Assembly (NCBI GenBank): GCA_016776905.1 | Contig: JADHSM010000009.1 | Coordinates: 1-64,000, forward strand | DNA: 64,000 bases | Origin: Planctomycetota bacterium | GTDB lineage: Bacteria > Planctomycetota > UBA8108 > UBA1146 | Reading direction: 5' to 3' | Shown: piece by piece, positions 45,401 through 52,316 of the stretch | Numbering within the stretch: position 1 is the stretch's first letter | Layout: every line of letters begins with the position of its first letter | Translations under genes and position numbers: made by a program | The notes under the pieces: model-generated | Told to the model about the DNA's origin: nothing | The model's input: only the letters and a program-made list of their open reading frames with translations | The model's database searches: none

Positions 45401-47293
45401 GTGCCTTCTACCGGAGAGTACGTCATCTCAACGTGTGATACGGTCACCTTTGATTCCGATATCTTGGTTTATTCTGGAACTTGTGGAGCGCTCACTGCCA
45501 TCGCCTGTAACGGTGATGGTACAGGATGCGGTGGCTTGACCAGTTCCGTGACCACCAATCTCAGTGCTGGATCCACAGTATTGATCCGATTAGGCGGGTG
45601 GAATAATACGGCGATTGGAACCGGTACTCTCGAAATCAGTACCCAGGCTCCTCCGCCTCCTCCTGAGAACTGTAACAACGGAACAGACGATGATCTGGAT
45701 GGACTGACCGATTGCGAAGATCCCGATTGTATTTCTGATCCGGATTGTATCTGTGTATCGGCGAATGCTTTTTCATGCAGTCAGGTTAGTGGGAACTCAA
45801 TTCTTCTCTCATGGAACAATGGAGAAGACTACGACTCTATTGGAGTGCTTCGGGATGGCGGACTTGTAGATACCCTGCCGGGAACAGCTACGAGTTACAC
45901 GGATTCCACCGCTCAAGTCGGCAGTCGTGTTTACACCCTTCAGCCATTTTGTGCAGGATCCCAAGCGGCACCCACGAGTACTTGCAATATTGACGTGGTT
46001 CAGCAGATTGGGTTCATGTTCACAGCCGGGAATGTCAACGGTTCCTACAGTGCCGGTGGAGCAAGCTTTGAAAGTGTTGTCTCTCTCCAGGAGGAAGTGA
46101 ACAATCCGGGATTCCCGACAGACACAGCAGGGTTCTCCTTCGGAATATCTCATGATGGGGCATTGTTTGAAGCAGTTTCTGCACAGACTCTCGGAGATCT
46201 TGCTGCCATGGATGGTGGAGCGGGTCCTGCTTTCTTTGATACCAGCATCTTCTCCGATGGACTCACGATCGGATCTGTGTACGACTTCACTCTCGTCGAA
46301 ACATTGCAAATGGTGTCGGATACAGAAATCATTTCCGTGAGTTACGCCTCACTTCCAGGATCACTGGCGAGTGCAACGGGTACAGTTTCATCTACGCTGA
46401 GCTTTTCTGAATCTTTGGGCTCTCCTCCAGTAGAGTTGATTGTGTCGACCTCATCAGGTGCGGCTGTTGTTGCCGGTGGAAACTCAGGAACCATCAGTCT
46501 TGATCCTTCAGGCTTTATCATGACGGCTGCTGATCAGATAGTGGATTACCCAGAAGCGACGGGAAGCAGCTCCTTTGAAGTTTCCGTTTCGGTTGAGGAA
46601 GATCCAGGGAATCTGGGTTATCCCAATGAGACTCAAGCGTTTTCATTAGGTATTGTCCATGATCCTGCAATCTTGTCCGCCACAGGTGCGATCGCCGCTC
46701 CGGTACTGACGGCCTTGAACGGAAACACGGGACCTGACTTCTTTGATGTGAATAGTTTTGCAGATGGCCTCACAGTGGGCTGTGTTTATACATTCGTGGG
46801 TGCGGACGTGATTTCGTTTGCTACTGCAACAGACGTCTTGTCTGTCGAATACGATACAGTTCCTGCCGGTTTAGCAGGCAACACCGCGCCTCTGAGTACT
46901 CAGGTCGAATTCTCCGATACTCTTGGTGTTCCACCTGTTGAACTCGTTGTAGTTGTGAGTTCACAGTCTGCTGGTGTATCAGGAGTGAATGGAACCATCA
47001 CATTGAATCCGACTGTAGGTGGGTTTGTTCGTGCGGACATCAATGACGATGCTTTGATAAACTTGGCAGACGCCGTCTCGCTACTCAACGCACTTTTCTT
47101 AGGTGGGATCGTGTCCTGTGATGACGCAACCGATACCAATGACGATGAGCAGAGTAACATTGCGGATGCCGTTTACTTGTTGAGTTATCTGTTCACCAAT
47201 GGACCCGATATCCCAGCTCCTTCCAATGGAGTCTGTGGTTCTGATCCCAGTGGTACTAATCTGGATTGTGCAGAGTACAACTCTTGCCCCTAA
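42479..47293 (+). CDS. Secreted M4 (thermolysin-like) metalloprotease with PPC-like, cohesin-like and dockerin-like modules
   Basis: About 1604 residues. Start set at a TTG (42479) that follows GAGGG and gives the signal peptide MKNYRFLFSLLFAGFVSFCLPVG; ATG 42383 and GTG 42467 are alternatives. FTP/PepSY propeptide (about 40-220), then an M4 catalytic domain with HELAHGLT (zinc ligands), NEAMSDIFGE (third ligand) and a C-terminal GGVHIGSGVLNHSF (catalytic His). Next are three PPC-like beta domains (DIWYSY...VSTC...TDL...YTGTCGSL) separated by NCxNGVDDDGDGxxDCED Ca-binding linkers, an Fn3-like unit (YDSIGVLRDG), two cohesin-like modules (about 46010-47010) and the dockerin-like end RADINDDALINLADA with tail CGSDPSGTNLDC...CP. 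Extracellular peptide supply fits the POT transporter. Confidence 0.9.
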   Translation: MKNYRFLFSLLFAGFVSFCLPVGSHTLEAQQFSNNAEGIESFRSPATGKIHLVSGAGGKGLPLPEGVEPDLSDPLQALRFHGQQFGINFPEVQLKKIRTEKCSLGQIHHTFHQVYNGVPVLTGVIKVHLANDGTPLTINGDFYNVPKKLEIAPKILAEQAVELAAQELGQEFLVETAPAQLVIANPGWWGDDPIATPVLAHHLVAEGDDMLAENILVDARTGVVLDHWPAVHSALIREIYDGSGGGGLPGVLARTEGSAPSGILDIDNSYDTCGDLYRVLSDSLGRDSLDGFGGSMIITANWNDNICPNAIWNGTQGAFCNGLGTDDVIAHELAHGLTQFTANLIYQNQSGQLNEAMSDIFGEAIDLWNGDVSEIGTPGGTPWPNPGTSGSGLDTPNNARTGCGDGSARWRMGEESSLGAIRDMMFPECFNDPPSTTDPLYNQNACGPFDNGGVHIGSGVLNHSFAILVDGKTYNGQTITPIGLTKATAVYFRALSVYMTQATDFPQAETHINQAATDLLNSSPIDPRTGVSGSVFTQADADQVAAVMTAVGMSELVCGQVPPGPPPANDDCSGATPVFIGLNAISSGNATTGGPGPDDSACPGTAIGACGNDIWYSYSAPEAGTLSVSTCGIASWDTDLQVFTGTCGSLSLLACNGDTGGCSTFTSRIENIPVTGGTTYLIRVSSWSDGVTGSGDMEVLFVPTGGGGVENCTNGVDDDGDGFADCEDTDCSSSPACVPPATGDECVSAEVAVLGTNPFDSTAATTGTDPIPDAATCGQGLGDMLGDIWYSYVPDQSGSLFVSTCSAGSFDTDLVAYTGSCGSLITLGCNGDVTQNTSPTCQQYWSELTLDVIAGETYWFRIGAWGTPHPGNGLPGPGALILDLSNSGPVENCSNGVDDDGDGLADCEDLDCSNDPACVPAIPGDECSTAQVAILGSNAVDNTAATTGADAIDDSTCGGTFLGEFINDVWFEFTVPSTGEYVISTCDTVTFDSDILVYSGTCGALTAIACNGDGTGCGGLTSSVTTNLSAGSTVLIRLGGWNNTAIGTGTLEISTQAPPPPPENCNNGTDDDLDGLTDCEDPDCISDPDCICVSANAFSCSQVSGNSILLSWNNGEDYDSIGVLRDGGLVDTLPGTATSYTDSTAQVGSRVYTLQPFCAGSQAAPTSTCNIDVVQQIGFMFTAGNVNGSYSAGGASFESVVSLQEEVNNPGFPTDTAGFSFGISHDGALFEAVSAQTLGDLAAMDGGAGPAFFDTSIFSDGLTIGSVYDFTLVETLQMVSDTEIISVSYASLPGSLASATGTVSSTLSFSESLGSPPVELIVSTSSGAAVVAGGNSGTISLDPSGFIMTAADQIVDYPEATGSSSFEVSVSVEEDPGNLGYPNETQAFSLGIVHDPAILSATGAIAAPVLTALNGNTGPDFFDVNSFADGLTVGCVYTFVGADVISFATATDVLSVEYDTVPAGLAGNTAPLSTQVEFSDTLGVPPVELVVVVSSQSAGVSGVNGTITLNPTVGGFVRADINDDALINLADAVSLLNALFLGGIVSCDDATDTNDDEQSNIADAVYLLSYLFTNGPDIPAPSNGVCGSDPSGTNLDCAEYNSCP

Positions 47294-47312
47294 TAGTTCG
47301 CATTTGGTGAAT

Positions 47313-47350
47313 AAAGGGAGTGGCGCGTTGGCGTCACTCCCTTTTTTTTT
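47313..47350 (+). terminator. Rho-independent terminator
   Basis: AAAGGGAGTG pairs with CACTCCCTTT over a 12-nt loop and is followed by an unbroken T-run, 20 nt after the M4 protease stop. Confidence 0.9.
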
Positions 47351-47379
47351 GAAACAGTGAGTCAGCAATAGCTGGAAGT

Positions 47380-47739
47380 CTAGATCTCTTCGTAACTATC
47401 TACAGTGATATCTGCTTTTACATCTCCAGTGTGTTTAGTGCTGAGGGGCTCAAAAAGTAGAAGGTGTGTTTCTTCGTGTGCCACAGGTTTGTGTTCCACT
47501 CCTTTTGGCACGGTATAAAACTCGCCTGGATTCACGACGACTGAGCCATCGCGGAATTCAAGTGTGAGCTGGCCCTTCATCACCATGAAGAGCTCATCTT
47601 CATCATCGTGTTTGTGAAATACGAATTCTCCCTGAATCTTTGCGAGAATGATTTGTTGACCGTTTAGGACGCCAATTCTTTTTGGGGACCATTGGTCTGT
47701 GAAGAGGTCAAATTTTTCTTGGATATTAACCACACTCAT
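47380..47739 (-). CDS. Cupin-domain protein
   Basis: 119 residues, single cupin-2 barrel. Motif 1 ligands lie in FHKHDDEDELFMVMKG (H, H/D, E) and motif 2 in PGEFYTVPKGVEHKPVAHEE (H). The metal-binding set looks complete. Such small cupins are isomerases, dioxygenases or sensors, and the role here is unknown. Divergent from the S15 hydrolase gene across about 300 bp in which I see no other gene. Confidence 0.85.
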   Translation of the reverse strand: MSVVNIQEKFDLFTDQWSPKRIGVLNGQQIILAKIQGEFVFHKHDDEDELFMVMKGQLTLEFRDGSVVVNPGEFYTVPKGVEHKPVAHEETHLLLFEPLSTKHTGDVKADITVDSYEEI

Positions 47740-48036
47740 CGTGGGATCCGCCTTTCTCAGCCTAATGAAATGCCGAAGTCGAATTCAGCGTAATGAAGCA
47801 TGATTTTGTTTTACTTCATTGAGACGGCTTTTAAAGGGTTCAGTTTGCGTTGGCTACCCCTTATCTTCCGGGGGTGTCATGGGGGAAATCTCGATCATTG
47901 GATTGAATACACCGCAAAACCCCTAGTGACGTGTCACCGACTTCGCATAGCGAGATTGTTTTTTGGATTCAACGACGACGTGTTAAGAGTGGTATCGCAG
48001 GGATATTGTCGTTCTATTGATAAAGGAGCAGGGGAA

Positions 48037-49935
48037 ATGGGCTCAGATCTGATACGAGGCCTTGGAGGGTTGCCAGTTCTTGTGCTGGTATGCGTCATGC
48101 TTTTTCTAGGGAAGACAGAGAGTCAACCTGCAAGAGATACCTCGCCAGAAATATCGCCAGCGGAATCTGGTGAGGTAAAGAAAAAAGCTATCTTCCAAGA
48201 TGGGCAGGCACAGATTGTAGATGCTTTTTCGTCTCCCCGTAGTTGGATTCAACATGATCTGTGGGTTGAGACGTCTTTTGATTCGGATGGTGATGGAAAA
48301 CTAGATCGAATGCATGTGGATGTGACTCGCCAAGAACAGACTGAATCTGAAGGTCTTCGGGTTCCAGTAATTTATGAGTCGAGCCCATACTTTTCAGGTA
48401 CGGGATCTTCGCTTAAGAAATATTCATGGAATCCCAGTCATGAAGTTGGGACTGTGCCACCAAAGCATGAAACTCCTCCTCCGATTCGTCAACAAAGTAA
48501 GCGTCCAGTGATGTCGCGGAGATTGATTCGAACTTGGGTGCCACGGGGATTTGCAGTGGTTCACTCCGCATCGCCGGGTACTGGATTGTCTCAGGGTTGT
48601 CCTACAGTAGGCGGTAAGAACGAGTCTTTAGCTCCAAAAGCAGTGATTGATTGGCTGAATGGTCGTGCGAGAGGTTTCTTGACTCCCGATGGAGACGATC
48701 AAGTTTTTGCAGATTGGTGTAATGGGAAAGTGGGAATGACAGGAACTTCTTACGATGGAACGATTCCATTAGCCGCAGCTACGACAGGTGTAGAAGGGTT
48801 GGAAGTTATTATTCCGATCGCACCGAACACTTCCTACTATCACTACTACCGATCACACGGATTGGTGAGGCATCCGGGTGGGTACATAGGTGAGGATATC
48901 GACGTTCTCTACGATTGGATTAATAGTGGTGATCCTGATAATCGAGAATACTGCGACTGTAATATTAGAGATGAAGAAATGTTACAGGGGTTTGATCGTG
49001 TGACAGGGGATTATAACGACTTCTGGGCAGGACGGGATTACTTGAACCAACTGGGGCCAATGAAGGCCGCCATGTTGATGGCTCACGGTTTTAATGACTG
49101 GAACGTGATGCCTGAACACAGTTGGAGAATTTATGATGCGATCAGGGCAAAAGGAAATCATACCGAGATCTTTTATCATCAGAACGGGCATGGGGGCCCT
49201 CCGCCATTTGAAATGATGAATCGTTGGTTTTCACATTATCTGTATGGGGTCGAGAATGGTGTGGGTGAGGGGCCCAAAGCGTGGATCGTTCGAGAGGGCG
49301 ATGATCGTAGAAAACCAACGGCATACCCCGACTTCCCCAATCCGGAATCGAGGACGGTCGTGCTTCATCCCCGGCCTGAGCAGGATGGCGTAGGGGCCCT
49401 AGTCTTGTCGCATCGTGGAGAACAGGGCATTCGATCCTTGGTCGATGATGTGAAGTTCACAGGCAAAGAACTGGCAACGAATGATGATTCGCCAAACCGA
49501 TTACTGTTTACGACGCCTATTTTAGAAAAGCCTATGCATATCTCGGGGATTCCTCGAGTACAAATTAGAGTCGCAAGTAGTCGGCCTGCCGCAAACTTGT
49601 CGGTTTGGTTGGTTTCTTTGCCCTGGGCGAAATCTGCCAGAAAGATGACGGAAAACATCATTACGAGGGGTTGGGCGGACCCTCAAAATCATTCCTCATT
49701 AACGGAGAGCGAACCTTTGGTTGAAGATCAGTTTTATGAACTGAATTTTGATCTGCAGCCCGATGATCAAATTATTCCAGCAGGACAACAGTTGGGTTTG
49801 ATGATTTTTTCCAGTGACCGGGAGTTCACGCTTTGGCCTGAAGAAGGAACCGTGTTGAGCATTGATTTGGATCGAACTTCGTTGGTATTGCCGGTTGTCG
49901 GAGGAGAAGTCTACTTTGGACCTGGCAGTGAATGA
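48037..49935 (+). CDS. Secreted CocE/NonD-family (S15) acyl peptidase or esterase
   Basis: 632 residues from the ATG at 48037 (AAAGGAGC about 10 nt upstream; the frame is open to 47800 without homology). N-terminal hydrophobic export segment PVLVLVCVMLFLG. A Ca-loop-like SFDSDGDGKLDRMHVDV opens the domain. The alpha/beta-hydrolase nucleophile Ser is in VGMTGTSYDG, the Asp in HGFNDWNVMPE and the His in QNGHGGPPPF. A C-terminal jelly-roll (X-Pro dipeptidyl-peptidase C-terminal type, AANLSVWLVSLPW, DQIIPAGQQLGL) ends the protein. Known relatives are Xaa-Pro dipeptidyl peptidases and cocaine/glutaryl esterases; substrate undetermined. Confidence 0.9.
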   Translation: MGSDLIRGLGGLPVLVLVCVMLFLGKTESQPARDTSPEISPAESGEVKKKAIFQDGQAQIVDAFSSPRSWIQHDLWVETSFDSDGDGKLDRMHVDVTRQEQTESEGLRVPVIYESSPYFSGTGSSLKKYSWNPSHEVGTVPPKHETPPPIRQQSKRPVMSRRLIRTWVPRGFAVVHSASPGTGLSQGCPTVGGKNESLAPKAVIDWLNGRARGFLTPDGDDQVFADWCNGKVGMTGTSYDGTIPLAAATTGVEGLEVIIPIAPNTSYYHYYRSHGLVRHPGGYIGEDIDVLYDWINSGDPDNREYCDCNIRDEEMLQGFDRVTGDYNDFWAGRDYLNQLGPMKAAMLMAHGFNDWNVMPEHSWRIYDAIRAKGNHTEIFYHQNGHGGPPPFEMMNRWFSHYLYGVENGVGEGPKAWIVREGDDRRKPTAYPDFPNPESRTVVLHPRPEQDGVGALVLSHRGEQGIRSLVDDVKFTGKELATNDDSPNRLLFTTPILEKPMHISGIPRVQIRVASSRPAANLSVWLVSLPWAKSARKMTENIITRGWADPQNHSSLTESEPLVEDQFYELNFDLQPDDQIIPAGQQLGLMIFSSDREFTLWPEEGTVLSIDLDRTSLVLPVVGGEVYFGPGSE

Positions 49936-50030
49936 GTTGCATCTCGCTCAACGTTTGGCCGCAGTATCGTCGGTCTCACCTGTGTCGATTCCGTGCATAG
50001 TACCTTCGTAATGATGGATAAGGGGAGACG

Positions 50031-50591
50031 ATGAAAGTCGCAGTCTATTGCTCTGCCAGTGAGATGATTCGTCCTGAATATTTCCAGGACGCAGAAGATT
50101 TAGGTACTCGCCTTGCTGTGGGTGGTCATGAACTGGTATATGGCGGAGGTAATATCGGTTCTATGGGGAAGCTTGCAAGTGCAGCGCATCGATCCGGAGT
50201 AAAGATCACTTCAGTCATTCCGAAGTTTTTTCACGATCAGGAACTCACATTTTTGGAGTCAGACGAGATTATATTGACTGAAGATATGCAGCAACGAAGG
50301 AAATTAATGTGGGAGAAGAGTGACTGCGCAGTCGCTCTTCCAGGTGGCTTTGGAACTTTGGAAGAAGTGATCGAGTTTTTGGTTTTGAACCAACTATCAC
50401 TGATTGAAAAACCATTAGTCCTCGCGAATATCGAAGGATATTGGGATCCCTTGCTGAAGATGTTTGATCATATGATGTCGGAAAAAATGTTATCTGAAGG
50501 GCATCGTGATCTGGTCCTCACGGCTGATTCAGCTGTGAAGGGGCTTGAGTTGCTGAAACGGAAAACTGATTCAATGGGGGAGCGACCATGA
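50031..50591 (+). CDS. LOG family protein (nucleotide 5'-monophosphate phosphoribohydrolase)
   Basis: 186 residues, Rossmann fold. Signature motifs: VYGGGNIGSMG (phosphate binding) and PGGFGTLEEVIEFL (PGGxGTxxE), with the catalytic Arg in MQQRRKLMW. The family hydrolyses AMP or cytokinin riboside monophosphates to the free base and ribose 5-phosphate; older databases label it lysine decarboxylase, which is wrong. GGGGAG precedes the ATG. It overlaps the DinB-like gene by ATGA (50588-50591). Confidence 0.92.
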   Translation: MKVAVYCSASEMIRPEYFQDAEDLGTRLAVGGHELVYGGGNIGSMGKLASAAHRSGVKITSVIPKFFHDQELTFLESDEIILTEDMQQRRKLMWEKSDCAVALPGGFGTLEEVIEFLVLNQLSLIEKPLVLANIEGYWDPLLKMFDHMMSEKMLSEGHRDLVLTADSAVKGLELLKRKTDSMGERP

Positions 50592-51115
50592 CGGATTCCT
50601 TTGAAGAAGTCGATTTCAGAAATGAAACGATAAAACGTCTATCCGCTTCTTTAGGTGCGATCTTATCTCTGAGTGAAGAGGTGCCTGAGGGGCAGTCTTC
50701 TTGGAGTCCCTCTGAGTCGAGTTGGTCATTGCGGGAAATCGTGGGACACCTCATCGACGCAGATCGAGAAATATTTAGGATTAGATTAGATCTGTTACTT
50801 CGTGATCCTGCTGAAGAGTGGCCTTCGATGGACCCTGAGAAATGGGTTGGGGAGCGAAAGTATTCCGAGAGAACTCTCGGAGAACTGCTCAGGATCTTTC
50901 AGGATGAGAGACAGAGATCGCTGGCTTGGTTGGTTTCAATCGAGGACCCCGATTGGCATCAAGGAAAAGATATCTCCGGCGATCCCATTCGGGCTGGAGA
51001 TCTACTGTTGGCATGGTGTTCTCATGACCTTGCTCATGTCGAACAGATTTGTCGGTGGAGGACGCAGTCTGCTCTGGAAAACAGGGCGCCTTTTGATGAT
51101 GACTTCGCATATTAA
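50588..51115 (+). CDS. DinB-like four-helix-bundle protein
   Basis: 175 residues, DinB_2/YfiT type putative metal-dependent hydrolase. Three metal-ligand histidines are placed as in the family: VGHLIDADREI (His on helix 2) and SHDLAHVEQI (two His on the C-terminal helix). Members include bacillithiol- and mycothiol-dependent S-transferases. Translationally coupled to the LOG protein by ATGA. Role unknown. Confidence 0.85.
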   Translation: MTDSFEEVDFRNETIKRLSASLGAILSLSEEVPEGQSSWSPSESSWSLREIVGHLIDADREIFRIRLDLLLRDPAEEWPSMDPEKWVGERKYSERTLGELLRIFQDERQRSLAWLVSIEDPDWHQGKDISGDPIRAGDLLLAWCSHDLAHVEQICRWRTQSALENRAPFDDDFAY

Positions 51116-51153
51116 GTGATTCTGTACTTCACCTATGATGCGTTGAAGAAAAA

Positions 51154-52221
51154 TTAATTTCTTCTATTCGGGGGTGGGATCTGTGGATCGGTATTAGGGA
51201 TCTCGGATTCCCAACTTTTCGAGAGTCTTTTTCCTCGGGATACGTGCTGCCTCGATGATTTTTCTGACGCTCGCTTCGTTTTTGATACTTCGGCGAGAGC
51301 ACTGAGAATCGCTTCCTCCTTTGCATTAGGAGAGAGCGTTTTTAACCAATTCAGCTTCAAACCAAATTCGTCGGGGTTTCCAATGAAAATACCGGGCTTG
51401 GGATTTTCCATTCCCGCTCCAGGGAACTCATTTTCATCGCTCGTAATTTCCCAAGCGAACTGTCCAATATGTTGATCTCCCCAAGCAATCTTCGAGAGTA
51501 TTTCTATCGTTGCTTTAGGAAGTTGATGAGCAATTACCAAGAGTTGCCTATCACAGGAGGCGATATTAATAGCACGCCTCAGGTCTTTGTTGATGGGCAG
51601 ATTAGGACGCCCTGTCGATTTTTCTTTCCCAGGATACTTTTCGGAGACCTCGAACATCTCGAGCGCGAGAACTGTAGATTCCCAACCTTTAGAACCACCG
51701 AAAACCATTCGGGGAGATCTTCCCGATGGACTCAATTTTGTTTTTCCGTCCGGAGCTATAAGCACGAAGACAGTATTTTCTAACTGGCCGGATCGTCCAC
51801 GAAAGACGCTTTGAAGAAATTTCCCCTCTTTTGCGTCTTCGTAAGTAGCAAGCCTTGCACATACAAAATTGCGTGACAATTTTACGACTTCAATATCGGA
51901 CCAGAGACTCTGATCCATTTCTTGTTTTCCTGGTCACCAAATTCCGGGGACTCCTTGGCACTGGGGGGCAGCAGAGAGGAGAAGTATGGGTTTTCCGGTG
52001 CGCTCCGCTTCAGACTTGGCCGCTTCCCAAGTGCCATACCAGGCGATTCCATTGGGGAATTGATTTGAAGTCACTTTACTGTCGTCTGAAGTCACTTTGC
52101 TGTCGTCTGAGGTCTGAAGCAGTTTGGCGTCGAAAGCAGAGGTCCTTAGGAAAGCAGAGGTCCCTAGGGAAGAAGAGGTCCCTAGGAATAGGAGCAGTAC
52201 GAGTAGGCATGGTATGTTCAT
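51154..52221 (-). CDS. Putative secreted selenoprotein, thioredoxin-like, UGA (Sec) at residue 96
   Basis: The frame from ATG 52221 (AAGGAG 8 nt upstream) to the stop at 51154 is open except for one TGA at 51934-51936. Read as Sec it gives 355 residues: signal peptide (CLLVLLLFLGTSSSLGTSA), a low-complexity stretch with DDSKVTS twice, then a thioredoxin-like domain from about 57 (WYGTWEAAKSEAERTGKPILLL). The region around the UGA reads C88-QGVPGIW-U96-PG, and the protein continues with VVKLSRNFVCARLATYEDAKEG and ENTVFVLIAPDGKT in the style of planctomycete thioredoxin-fold proteins. A SECIS-like hairpin follows the UGA at the right distance. The alternative is a nonsense-interrupted pseudogene. 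Standard gene calling would report two ORFs (51934-52221 and 51154-51918). Sel machinery genes are not in this window. Confidence 0.72.
51898..51916 (-). promoter_or_regulatory. Candidate bacterial SECIS element
   Basis: GGATCAG-AGTCT-CTGGTCC forms a 7-bp stem (one U-G pair) with a 5-nt loop AGUCU. It starts 17 nt after the in-frame TGA (51934-51936), and the loop G lies 25 nt after it. The bSECIS model asks for a G among the first two loop bases, a short loop, a 4-16 bp stem and a distance of about 16-37 nt; all are met. Confidence 0.65.
52070..52200 (-). repeat. Short degenerate tandem repeats in the selenoprotein gene's 5' part
   Basis: Two copies of a 21-bp unit (GTCTGAAGTCACTTT... on the + strand, about 52072-52113) encode DDSKVTS twice. 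A second degenerate set (AGAGGTCC(C/T)TAGG, about 52138-52195) encodes the SSLGTSAFLRTSAF part. Both preserve the frame. Confidence 0.8.
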
Positions 52222-52316
52222 CGAGTCGACTCCTTATGTACTTGATGAGGTCTCGGGCTTTAATATAACCCCTGAATACAAGTTCGGTTTGTCTCTTATT
52301 GGGAAGGAATCTCTTC

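Noticed and set aside
42427-46340. Several ORFs of 60-170 codons in other frames over the M4 protease gene
   Set aside because: All overlap the 1600-residue protease frame and lack recognisable domains.
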